Source: Cohnella rhizoplanae (lineage in GTDB: Bacteria; Bacillota; Bacilli; Paenibacillales; Paenibacillaceae). From it: DNA of 64,000 bases. The DNA lies in NCBI RefSeq assembly GCF_948329515.1, contig NZ_CAOJCN010000006.1:186001-250000 (forward strand). The letters are read 5' to 3'. Numbering within the stretch: position 1 is the stretch's first letter; each line of letters begins with the position of its first letter. A program made the position numbers and the translations under genes. The notes under the pieces are model-generated. The model had not been told where the DNA came from, searched no databases, and saw only the letters and a program-made list of their open reading frames with translations. This document shows, in pieces, positions 35,770 through 43,838 of this stretch.

Positions 35770-37230
35770 ATGATGAACAAAGGCAAAGCACTCTCGCTCA
35801 TGCTCGCAGCAACGCTGTCCGTATCCGCGCTGACCGCTTGCGGCGGCAACAATAACAACAACGGCGCGGCCAGCCCCGCCGCGTCCGGCTCCTCGGCAGC
35901 CGCATCCGGCTCCGCCGACGCCGGCGCCAAGGATACGATCACGGCGCTGCTGCCGCCCGTATCGCCGACGTACCAGGACAATTTCGACCAGATGGAAAAG
36001 GACTTCAACGCGCAGTACCCGAACCTGACGCTGAAGATCGAACCGGCCAGCTGGGAGGACATGACCCAGAAGCTGGATACCCAAGTCAACGCGGGCAGCC
36101 CGCCGGACATCGCGTTCATCGGCTCCGACGGCATCGCCAAGTACGTGCAGCAGGGCATGGCCCTCGACCTGACGGACGTCGCGACGTCCGAGATGACCGG
36201 AGACTACGACGCCACGCCGCTCGAGTACATGAAGAACGGCTCCGGCCTGTACGGCTTCCCGGCATACATGGAAGTCCACGCCCTCGGCGGCAACAAGCAG
36301 TTCCTCGAGGAAGCGGGCATCGACTGGAAAAAGGTGCAGAAGGACGGCTGGACGTACGAGGAATTCCGCGAGGCGATCAAGAAGGGCGTCGTGAAGAACG
36401 GCGACGCGACCTCCCGTTACGGCTTCGTCTTCGCGACGGCAGGCGTCGCATCCAAGGATTACCTGGGCATTATGGCGAAAAGCGCGGGCATGCCGGCGGC
36501 ATTCAACGAAGATATGAAGTATGCTTATACGAGCAAAAATTATCTCGAGCTGCTGACCGACCTCCGCCAGCTGATCGACGACGGCTCGATGCCGAAGGAG
36601 CTTAGCTCCGTCGACGCGGGTAAGCGCTGGAACATGTTCCTGACCGGCCAGACGATGATCACCGGCAAGGGCCTCGCGACGTTCGAGAACTCCGCCAAGA
36701 AGAACAACGAGAAGATCGACGCGAAGGACGGCAGCGCGGTCAAGGACAGCATCAAGGTAGATTACATCGTCCTGCCTGTGCCGACATTCGCAGGCGCGCT
36801 GCCGATCTCCTACACCGTAGTCGACGGCTACGTCGCATTCCGCGGCAAGAAGGAGCCGACCGCCGAGCACAAGGCCAACATCGCCAAGGCGGCGTACTTC
36901 CTGTCCAGCGGCAAGGTCGCGGCGACGACGAACAACGACCTGTTCGCCGCGCACATCACCAAGAGCGCCAGAGACGCTGCGGCCAGCATGCCGATGGAGC
37001 GCGATCCGAACAACCAGGCCGCGGTCCAAACGATGCTCTCGCACGCAGCGCCGGCGCGTCCCGACATCCCGGCCGAACTGGGCGCCAAGGCGATCAAGAT
37101 CGAGAACGAGGTCATCATTCCGAAAATGCAGGCCTTGCTCGCGAACGAGATCAAGCCGCAGGAGATGTACGACGCGGTGAAGAAGGCCGCCATCGCCGCC
37201 TTCGGCGAGGACGGCATCGTCCAAGATTAA
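35770..37230 (+). CDS. Extracellular sugar-binding lipoprotein of the muropeptide-sugar importer
   Basis: Family 1 solute-binding protein of 486 residues. The lipobox is LTAC with Cys24, followed by an Asn/Ala/Ser-rich linker. The fold begins DTITALLPPV and shows MTQKLDTQVNAGSPPDIAFI, YGFPAYMEVHALGGNKQFLE and MFLTGQTMITGKG. AGGAGG lies ten bases before the ATG. Its place between murQ and anmK, with NamZ and NagZ downstream, suggests it binds MurNAc, anhydro-MurNAc or a MurNAc-containing disaccharide. A hairpin follows its stop. Confidence 0.91.
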   Translation: MMNKGKALSLMLAATLSVSALTACGGNNNNNGAASPAASGSSAAASGSADAGAKDTITALLPPVSPTYQDNFDQMEKDFNAQYPNLTLKIEPASWEDMTQKLDTQVNAGSPPDIAFIGSDGIAKYVQQGMALDLTDVATSEMTGDYDATPLEYMKNGSGLYGFPAYMEVHALGGNKQFLEEAGIDWKKVQKDGWTYEEFREAIKKGVVKNGDATSRYGFVFATAGVASKDYLGIMAKSAGMPAAFNEDMKYAYTSKNYLELLTDLRQLIDDGSMPKELSSVDAGKRWNMFLTGQTMITGKGLATFENSAKKNNEKIDAKDGSAVKDSIKVDYIVLPVPTFAGALPISYTVVDGYVAFRGKKEPTAEHKANIAKAAYFLSSGKVAATTNNDLFAAHITKSARDAAASMPMERDPNNQAAVQTMLSHAAPARPDIPAELGAKAIKIENEVIIPKMQALLANEIKPQEMYDAVKKAAIAAFGEDGIVQD

Positions 37231-37245
37231 TACGCTATGGCGTAC

Positions 37246-37278
37246 GGATAGCCGCGTGATTCCCGCATGCGGCTATCC
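37246..37278 (+). other. Hairpin 3' of the binding-protein gene
   Basis: GGATAGCCGC and GCGGCTATCC form a perfect 10-bp stem with a 13-base loop, followed by TTCTTC. It is likely a stabiliser or partial terminator that keeps binding-protein mRNA in excess over the permease mRNA. Confidence 0.65.
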
Positions 37279-37314
37279 TTCTTCATAGGCGGACGCAAGA
37301 GAGGAGTCCTGCAC

Positions 37315-38217
37315 ATGGCCCAGCCCGCACAATCGGCCAAGAAGCGCAAGATCAAAGGAGACGGCGTCTGGGGTTACGCGTTCATCGCGGTCGCGCTCAT
37401 CGTCTATGCCATGTTTACGGCGTATCCGGTCTTGAGCGCCTTCATCATCAGCTTCCAGGAATATAAGCCGCTGGGCTCCACTTACATCGGCTTCGACAAT
37501 TATACGGCGACGCTCAAGGACGATCTGTTCTGGAAGTCGATCAAGAATACGCTCGTGTACACGGTGCTGACCGTCCCGGTCGCCCTGCTGCTGTCCTTCC
37601 TCGTGGCGATCATGATTCTCCCGCTGCGCAAGAAGCTGCAGGCCGTATTCAAGGCCGTCTATTACCTGCCCGTAGTGGCCTCGGGCGTCGCGCTGTCGCT
37701 CGTATGGCTGTGGATCTTCGATCCGATGCCGGGCGGTATCTTCAACCAATTTATCGGATGGTTCGGCGCGCACAATCAGAACTGGCTCGGCGCTAGCGCC
37801 ACGGCGATGTTCTCGCTGGTCATCATGGCCTGGCTGTCCAGTCACGGCGCCAGCATCATCATCTATCTGGCCGCGCTGCTCGGCATTGACGACAGCTATT
37901 ACGAGGCGGCGGACCTGGACGGCGCATCCTTCCTGCAGAAGCTGTGGCATATCGTCATTCCCAGCCTCAAGCCGACGACGCTGTTCCTGCTGGTGACGGC
38001 CGTGATCGGATCGTTCCAGGTGTTCCAGAACGCCTATCTCATGACGGGCGGCGGTCCGGACCACGCGACGACGATGGTCGGCCTGCTTATTTTCGACAAT
38101 GCCTTCAAGTACTTTGAATTCGGCAAAGCCGCGGCCCAATCGTTGATATTGGCGCTTATCATAGCCTTGGTCTCGCTGTTCCAGTTCAAGTTCCTCGGCA
38201 AAGACGTGGATTACTAG
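37315..38217 (+). CDS. Carbohydrate ABC transporter permease, MalF-type
   Basis: Membrane permease of 300 residues with six hydrophobic segments. The EAA loop reads YYEAADLDGASFLQKLWHIV and PSLKP follows. The ATG at 37315 has GAGGAG eight bases upstream; an earlier ATG at 37267 lies inside the hairpin that follows the binding-protein gene and is not credible. It pairs with the next gene. Confidence 0.94.
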   Translation: MAQPAQSAKKRKIKGDGVWGYAFIAVALIVYAMFTAYPVLSAFIISFQEYKPLGSTYIGFDNYTATLKDDLFWKSIKNTLVYTVLTVPVALLLSFLVAIMILPLRKKLQAVFKAVYYLPVVASGVALSLVWLWIFDPMPGGIFNQFIGWFGAHNQNWLGASATAMFSLVIMAWLSSHGASIIIYLAALLGIDDSYYEAADLDGASFLQKLWHIVIPSLKPTTLFLLVTAVIGSFQVFQNAYLMTGGGPDHATTMVGLLIFDNAFKYFEFGKAAAQSLILALIIALVSLFQFKFLGKDVDY

Positions 38218-38236
38218 GGGAAGGAGGCAACCGCAG

Positions 38237-39097
38237 ATGTCACTATATAACAACCACACGGGCAGCCGGGCGGGCAAGACGGCGCGCAACGCCGTGATCG
38301 TCGTCCTTCTCCTGCTCTTCGCGCTGGCGACGCTGTTCCCGATCTACTTCATGGTCATGTCCTCGTTCGGCGATCCCGTCGAAGCCGGCGCCGTCAGCTA
38401 TTCGCTCTGGCCGAGCAGCTTCACGCTGGACTCTTACAAGTTTTTCTTCGACTATAGCGAATATTCGTACCGCTGGATCCTGAACTCGACGATCGTCGCT
38501 GGCGCGGTCACGATCACCAATGTCTTCTTCGCGACGATGGCCGGTTATGCGTTCTCCAAGCTTCGCTTCAAGGGCAGAGGCCTGCTGTTCTCCATCCTGC
38601 TCGCCGCGATGATGATTCCTTATCAGGTGACGCAAGTCCCGCTGTACATTCTCATCGTCAACACCTTCCAGATCGAGAATTCGTACAGCGCGCTGATCCT
38701 CCCGGGACTCGTGACCGTGTACAACATCTTCCTCGCCAAACAGTTCATGAGCAGCATCCCGACCGAGATCATGGAGTCCGCGAAGGTGGAGGGCTGCAGC
38801 CAGCTCCAGATTTTCTTCCGGATCATCATGCCGCTGTCCAAGACGGTCATGGCCGTCATCGCGATCCTGACGTTCATGGACAGCTGGAACACCTTCTTCT
38901 GGCCGTTCCTAGTCACCAACACGATGGACATGCAGACGATCCAGGTCGGCCTGAAAAATTTCCGCTTCGCCAACACGACGTATTTCTCCCCGATGATGGC
39001 GGGCGCGACGATCTCGGCGGTGCCGATGTTCATCCTGTTCTTCAGCCTGCAGCGGTACTTCCTCGAGGGCGTCACCGTCGGCGCGGTCAAGGGCTGA
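38237..39097 (+). CDS. Carbohydrate ABC transporter permease, MalG-type
   Basis: Second permease, 286 residues, six hydrophobic segments. The EAA loop reads EIMESAKVEGCS with IIMPLSK, and the C-terminus EGVTVGAVKG is the MalG end. AAGGAGG is nine to ten bases before the ATG. The stop is one base from the start of anmK. No ATP-binding subunit gene is present in this operon. Confidence 0.94.
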   Translation: MSLYNNHTGSRAGKTARNAVIVVLLLLFALATLFPIYFMVMSSFGDPVEAGAVSYSLWPSSFTLDSYKFFFDYSEYSYRWILNSTIVAGAVTITNVFFATMAGYAFSKLRFKGRGLLFSILLAAMMIPYQVTQVPLYILIVNTFQIENSYSALILPGLVTVYNIFLAKQFMSSIPTEIMESAKVEGCSQLQIFFRIIMPLSKTVMAVIAILTFMDSWNTFFWPFLVTNTMDMQTIQVGLKNFRFANTTYFSPMMAGATISAVPMFILFFSLQRYFLEGVTVGAVKG

Positions 39098-39098
39098 T

Positions 39099-40256
39099 AT
39101 GGCCGGGGAAAAGCGCTACGCGGTCGGCCTGATGTCGGGCACGTCGGTGGACGGCATCGACGCGGCGGCCGTCGAGATCGCGGGCACGCCGGGCGACGAC
39201 CGCGTCGCCGTGCGGCTGCTCGCCTTCGAGAACAAGCCGTACCCGGTGGACGTGCGCCGCGAGATCTTCGAGCTGTTCGACCCCGCGCGGGCGACCGTCG
39301 ACCGGGTCGGCGCGATGAACGTCCGCCTCGGGCGGCTGTACGCGGACGCGGCGTTGTCCGTCATCCGCGAGGCCGGTCTGTCGCCGGCGGACGTATCGGT
39401 CGTCGGCTCGCACGGGCAGACGATCTATCATGCGCCCGACGCGGGCTATACCGTGCAGATCGGCGAAGGCGCTGTCATCGCCGCGCGCACGGGCATTCCT
39501 TGCGTCTCCGACTTCCGTCCCGCGGATCTCGCGGTCGGCGGGCAGGGGGCGCCGCTGGTCCCGTTTACTGAATATTTGCTCTACAGGGAGCCGGACCGGA
39601 CGCTGCTGCTGCAGAATATCGGGGGCATCGGGAACGTCACGGTCATCCCCGCGGGCTGCGGCCCGGAGTCGGTGTACGCCTTCGACACCGGCCCGGGCAA
39701 CATGCTCATCGACGGGGTTGTCGGTCTCTTGACGGAAGGCGCGCTCGCGATGGATGCGGGCGGCGCGCTGGCTGGCCAGGGCAGCGTGTGCGAGGCGCTG
39801 CTGGACGAGCTCCGGCAGGACGCGTACTACGCGATGCCGGTGCCCAAGTCGACGGGCCGCGAGCGGTTCGGCGCGGACTACGTCGCCATGATCGCGCGCC
39901 GCGGCCGGGAGCTCGGCCTGTCGGACGCGGATCTGGCGGCCACGGTCACGATGCTGACCGCGTGGTCGATCGGCGACGCGTACGACCGGTTCATCGCGGG
40001 GCGGCATTGCGCGGACCGGATGATCGTCGGCGGGGGCGGCAGCTATAACCCCGTGCTGATGCGGTATCTCGCGGGCGAGATGGCGTCGCGCGGCGTGGAG
40101 GTTGCGACGCAGGAGGCCGTCGGCGGCAGCAGCGACGCCAAGGAGGCGGTCGCGTTCGCGCTGCTCGCGGACTATGCGATGGCCCGGCAGCCGGCCAACC
40201 TGCCGGCGGCGACCGGCGCCTCGAGGCCGGTCGTGCTGGGCAAGATCTCGTATTGA
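39099..40256 (+). CDS. anmK: Anhydro-N-acetylmuramic acid kinase
   Basis: Converts 1,6-anhydro-MurNAc plus ATP to MurNAc-6-phosphate, the MurQ substrate. It has 385 residues. The family signature MSGTSVDGIDAAAVEI is at the N-terminus; SHGQTIYH, GEGAVIAARTGIPCVSDFR, NIGGIGNVT and FDTGPGNMLIDG follow. The start is at the ATG one base after the permease stop, with AAGGG inside the upstream gene. Anhydro-sugars come from lytic transglycosylases, so the importer may accept anhydro-muropeptide sugars. Arrays D and E follow. Confidence 0.96.
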   Translation: MAGEKRYAVGLMSGTSVDGIDAAAVEIAGTPGDDRVAVRLLAFENKPYPVDVRREIFELFDPARATVDRVGAMNVRLGRLYADAALSVIREAGLSPADVSVVGSHGQTIYHAPDAGYTVQIGEGAVIAARTGIPCVSDFRPADLAVGGQGAPLVPFTEYLLYREPDRTLLLQNIGGIGNVTVIPAGCGPESVYAFDTGPGNMLIDGVVGLLTEGALAMDAGGALAGQGSVCEALLDELRQDAYYAMPVPKSTGRERFGADYVAMIARRGRELGLSDADLAATVTMLTAWSIGDAYDRFIAGRHCADRMIVGGGGSYNPVLMRYLAGEMASRGVEVATQEAVGGSSDAKEAVAFALLADYAMARQPANLPAATGASRPVVLGKISY

Positions 40257-40279
40257 GCGCGCGCCGACAATTAGGACAT

Positions 40280-40508
40280 TTGCCGACTGCAGCCATGTGC
40301 CGATTATGGGGCGGTGGGCAATAACAGCAAATGTGCAGTTATTTTTCCGGATACGGCTTCCAATTAGGCGATTAACTGCAAATGTGCAGTTATTTCCGAT
40401 GAAATGATCCGATTCATGCAACGACGAGGAAAATAACTGCATTTTTGCATTTATTTTAGTTCGAGCATCGAGAGGCGTAAAAATAACTGCAAATGTGCAT
40501 TTGTTCGA
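40280..40508. repeat. Intergenic array D, hairpin unit
   Basis: Four copies of AACTGCA-AATG-TGCAGTT-type dyads start at 40323, 40374, 40435 and 40485 (spacing 51, 61 and 50). A degenerate copy lies near 40285. Copy 2 is a perfect 7-bp stem flanked by A/T runs; copies 3 and 4 have lost part of the right arm. Confidence 0.85.
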
Positions 40509-40559
40509 AGCGACTGTAACGTGCGGCGGATATACGATATGAAGTTCGCGATACAAGAA

Positions 40560-40855
40560 AGAGCGCGAAACGGACAATTGGTCGCGGGCATGGAATAGTG
40601 GCGGGACGGTCGCAGATGAAGTGTGAGCATACGTGCACACATGGAGCAACCGGGGGACTGTCTCAAGTGAAGTGTGGACGTACATGCACACATGGAGCGA
40701 CGGCAGGACCGTCGCAAGTGAATTGTGAACGTACGTACGCGCATGGAGCGACCGCGGGACGTTTGCAGATGAAGTGTGAACGTATATCCATACATGGCGC
40801 GGCGCGGGACTTCTGGAGATGAAGCGTGAATCTACGTGTACACATGGAGTCCTGC
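40560..40855. repeat. Intergenic tandem array E, 51-bp unit
   Basis: Six copies are anchored on CATGG at 40589, 40640, 40691, 40742, 40793 and 40843 (spacing 51, 51, 51, 51 and 50). A typical unit has GAAGTGTGGACGTACATGCA, then CACATGGAGCGAC and GGACCGTCGCAAGT. GTGTG and CACAC flank a central GTAC, a loose dyad. No gene lies in 40257-40922. Confidence 0.92.
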
Positions 40856-40922
40856 GACTCCCGTAACCTCCGTCCGAGGATGGCTTTGAAAGTGGCTACT
40901 TAGTGGAAAGAAGGTGCGGTGG

Positions 40923-41909
40923 ATGGAGCATCTGACGGTGGGAACATGGGAGGAACGATACGCAGACGCGGTCATCGCGCTCTGGAACGACGCGGCCGTC
41001 CGCGACGGCTACAAGGAGATGACGCAGGAGAGCTTCGCGGAGGTCTTCACGTCGAATCGGTACTTTGATCCGGCCTGCGCGTTCGTGCTGCTGGACGGCG
41101 GCGAGATTCGCGGCTTCGCCTGCGGCTGCGCGGGCGACGACCTGCCGCTCGGCGAGGTCGCGGGGTATGTGACCTGCATCGTGCTGGCGGAAGACTGCGA
41201 CTCGGACGCGAACCGCGCGGTCCTGCTCGAGGCGCTGGAAGCGCGCTTCCGCGCGCTCGGCAAGCGGCAGTCCGATGTGCTGTTCTTCAACCCGATGCGC
41301 CTGCCCTGGTACATACCGGATACGCCGGGCCACGAGCACAACAATGCGCCCGGCGTAAGGGCGGACGGCGCGTTGTATGCCTTTCTGCTCGATCAGGGCT
41401 ACGTTGACCGGGCGAGACAGTGCGCGATGTACATGCCGCTGACCGACTTCGCGATTCCTGAAGATATCAGGGCGAAGGAAGTCAAGGCCGCGGAGAGCGG
41501 CTATACGGTCGAGCTGTTCGATCCGTCCCGGCATACGGTGCTGACGGAGATGCTGGCCGGCCTCGGCAACCCGGCATGGGAGCGTGAGATTGCAGCCTGC
41601 GCGGCGGACGGCGTGCCCGTCGTGATCGCCGCGGCGCAGGACGGCCGGGCAGCGGGCTTTGCCGGACCGGTCGTGCGCCAGGACAACGGTCGGGGCTACT
41701 TTGCCGGTATCGGCGTTCATCCGGACCATGAGGGCCGGGGGCTCGGGAGCATCCTGTTCTTCAAGCTGTGCGAGGCGCTGCGCGACGTCGGCGCCGAATA
41801 TATGTCGCTGTTCACGGGGAGCAGCAACCCCGCGCTGCGAATCTACGAGAAGGCCGGCTTTACGACGGTACGTCAATTTGCGATTATGCGAAAGGAGTTC
41901 ACAAAATGA
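40923..41909 (+). CDS. GNAT family acetyltransferase, tandem domains
   Basis: Protein of 328 residues with two GNAT folds. The N-terminal unit (about 1-150) is degenerate; the C-terminal unit (about 180-325) keeps the acetyl-CoA loop GIGVHPDHEGRGLGSILFFK and the NPALRIYEKAGFT strand-helix. The ATG is preceded by AAGGTG at six bases; a GTG three codons earlier sits inside that site. It is coupled by an ATGA overlap to the deacetylase, so an acetylated amino sugar or peptide is a fair guess for its substrate. Nothing in the sequence proves this. Confidence 0.86.
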   Translation: MEHLTVGTWEERYADAVIALWNDAAVRDGYKEMTQESFAEVFTSNRYFDPACAFVLLDGGEIRGFACGCAGDDLPLGEVAGYVTCIVLAEDCDSDANRAVLLEALEARFRALGKRQSDVLFFNPMRLPWYIPDTPGHEHNNAPGVRADGALYAFLLDQGYVDRARQCAMYMPLTDFAIPEDIRAKEVKAAESGYTVELFDPSRHTVLTEMLAGLGNPAWEREIAACAADGVPVVIAAAQDGRAAGFAGPVVRQDNGRGYFAGIGVHPDHEGRGLGSILFFKLCEALRDVGAEYMSLFTGSSNPALRIYEKAGFTTVRQFAIMRKEFTK

Positions 41910-42610
41910 GCGACAAGCAGACGATATTGGCCATCGGGGGCCATGTAGGGGATATGGAATTGACGGCGGGCGGCGTGCTCGCGAGCCACTCGCTGAAGGG
42001 CGACCGCATCGTGACGTTGGCGCTCACGCCCGGCGAACGCGGCGTGCCGGCCGGCCAGGACATGGCGGACTACCGGGCGCAGAAGATCCGGGAGGCGCAT
42101 GCGTTCGCGGACCTGCTCGGAGGCGAAGCGATCGTGTTCGATGACATCCCCGACGGCGAGCTGCCGGACGACGCGGCGATCCGCTGGCGCGTATGCGACG
42201 TGATTCGCAAGGTGCGGCCGAGCATCATCATCACGCATTTTAAGAACAGCATGCACAAGGATCATATGACGACGCACCGGATCGTCAACGACGCTCGCTT
42301 CTTCGCGGGTCTGCCTTCGATCGAGCGGGAGCTGCCGGCTGCCTTCGCGGGCAAGCTGTATTACGCAGAGAACTGGGAGGATGCCGTCGACTATCGCCCT
42401 TACGTCTACGTGGACTTCAACCAGGAAGCGTACGACCTGTGGATCAAGGCGCTGTCGACGCACTGGTTCGTGACCGGCAGCAAGTCCTTCCCTTATATGG
42501 AATACTACAAGCATCTGGCCCGCGTGCGCGGCATCGAGGCGCGCAAGACCTACGCGGAGACGTTCATGGTCCCCGAAGAAACGCTGCGCCTGCGTCAAAC
42601 GGAGCTGTAA
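41906..42610 (+). CDS. PIG-L/LmbE family deacetylase
   Basis: Zinc-dependent N-deacetylase family, 234 residues. The start ATG overlaps the previous stop (ATGA) and has AAAGGAG eight bases upstream; the longer open frame is spurious. The first metal motif, usually AHPDDxE, reads GGHVGDMEL, which keeps His and the last Asp but changes the middle. The second reads HFKNSMHKDHMTTH, with the HxDH ligands. Family members deacetylate GlcNAc derivatives, so here a GlcNAc or MurNAc moiety from wall turnover is plausible. It lies between the GNAT gene and the NamZ-like gene. Confidence 0.88.
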   Translation: MSDKQTILAIGGHVGDMELTAGGVLASHSLKGDRIVTLALTPGERGVPAGQDMADYRAQKIREAHAFADLLGGEAIVFDDIPDGELPDDAAIRWRVCDVIRKVRPSIIITHFKNSMHKDHMTTHRIVNDARFFAGLPSIERELPAAFAGKLYYAENWEDAVDYRPYVYVDFNQEAYDLWIKALSTHWFVTGSKSFPYMEYYKHLARVRGIEARKTYAETFMVPEETLRLRQTEL

Positions 42611-42613
42611 GCG

Positions 42614-43759
42614 ATGATCCTGAACGGCGTTGACAATCTCGAGCGGTACGACAGCTTATTCAACGGGAAACGCCTCGGGCTGATTACGGCGCCGACGGGT
42701 CTCTCGCGCGGCTTCAAGTCTACGATCGAGCTGCTGCACGAGCGCTACGAGCTGGCGGCGCTGTTCTCGCCCGAGCACGGCGTGCGCGGAAATCTGGATG
42801 CCGGCGCGCTGGTCGATACGTATACCGACGAGCGGACGGGCGTGCCGGTATATAGCTTGTACCGACGCGACTCCAAGCGGCTGACCCAGGAGATGCTGGA
42901 CGCGGTCGACATGGTCGTCTACGACATCCAGGACGTCGGCGTACGCTATTATACGTTTATCTACACGATGCTCTATGCCCTCGAGGACTGCGCGAAGGCG
43001 GGCAAGCCGTTCGTGGTGCTGGATCGCATCAACCCGCTGGACGGCGTCACGGTCGAAGGCAATGTGCTGAAGGACGGCTTCCGGTCGTTCGTCGGAGGCT
43101 ATCCGCTCTGCGTGAGGTACGGACTGACGGCGGGCGAGGTCGCAGCGATGGCGAACGCGCAGCAGGGCTGGGACGCCGATCTGCACGTCGTCCGCTGCGA
43201 GGGTTGGACGCGGGACATGCTGTTCCCGGACACGGGGCGGCTCTGGATCCATCCGTCGATCGGCATCCCGCGGTTCGAGACGGCGCTGCTGTACGGCGGC
43301 ACGTGCCTGTTCGAGGGGACCAATCTGTCGGAGGGACGAGGGACGACCTTCCCGTTCGAGATGATCGGAGCGCCCTACATCGACGCGGAACGGCTCGCGG
43401 CCGAGATGAACGGCCTGTCGCTGCCCGGCGTTTTTTTCCGGCCCGCTTACTTCAAGCCTTCCTTCTCCAAGCATCAGGGCGCGTTCTGCCGGGGCGTGCA
43501 GCTTCACGTGACCGACGCCCGCTCAGTTCGGCCGCTCGAGACCGGCGTGTCCCTGCTCTACGCGATCAAGCGGAATTACGAGGCCTTCTCGTTCCTGCCG
43601 CCGCTCCGCGAGGGGTCGCGGCCGTTCATCGACCTGCTCGGCGGAGACGACGCGTACCGGGCGGATGGCGCAGAGGCGGACGTGCCCGGCTTGCTCGAGC
43701 GCTTCCGCGAGGAGAGCCTGGCGTTCGGAGAGACGAAGAAGCAGTTCCATCTGTATTAA
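42614..43759 (+). CDS. namZ: Exo-beta-N-acetylmuramidase NamZ-like (DUF1343)
   Basis: Protein of 381 residues of the DUF1343 family, whose Bacillus member NamZ removes terminal MurNAc from peptidoglycan chains. Characteristic segments are LITAPTGLSRGFKSTIELL, FSPEHGVRGN, VYSLYRRDSKRLTQEML, VYDIQDVGVRYYTFIYTM, VLDRINPLDG and FEGTNLSEGRGTTFPFEMIG. GGAG lies near the ATG. I see no signal peptide, whereas the Bacillus enzyme is exported; it may therefore act inside the cell here. Next to nagZ it matches the Bacillus murQ-murR-murP-amiE-nagZ-namZ cluster. Confidence 0.92.
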   Translation: MILNGVDNLERYDSLFNGKRLGLITAPTGLSRGFKSTIELLHERYELAALFSPEHGVRGNLDAGALVDTYTDERTGVPVYSLYRRDSKRLTQEMLDAVDMVVYDIQDVGVRYYTFIYTMLYALEDCAKAGKPFVVLDRINPLDGVTVEGNVLKDGFRSFVGGYPLCVRYGLTAGEVAAMANAQQGWDADLHVVRCEGWTRDMLFPDTGRLWIHPSIGIPRFETALLYGGTCLFEGTNLSEGRGTTFPFEMIGAPYIDAERLAAEMNGLSLPGVFFRPAYFKPSFSKHQGAFCRGVQLHVTDARSVRPLETGVSLLYAIKRNYEAFSFLPPLREGSRPFIDLLGGDDAYRADGAEADVPGLLERFREESLAFGETKKQFHLY

Positions 43760-43762
43760 AAC

Positions 43763-43823
43763 GAAGCCGCGGATAACCGGAACGCTGCGAATGCGCAGCC
43801 GCCCGGTTGCCGCGTTTCTTTTG
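43763..43823 (+). other. Nested hairpin between namZ and nagZ
   Basis: GCGG/CCGC, AACCGG/CCGGTT and CTGCG/CGCAG nest into one long stem, followed by TTTCTTTT. It looks like a weak terminator or mRNA processing signal. Confidence 0.55.
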
Positions 43824-43838
43824 GGGGGGAATCGGATC

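Noticed and set aside
40451..40822. Frames through arrays D and E encoding 17-residue repeats such as TFTLHLQTSRGRSMRVR
   Set aside because: Any tandem repeat of 51 bp stays in frame, so open frames arise without selection. No ribosome sites, and the repeats drift as DNA, not by codon position.
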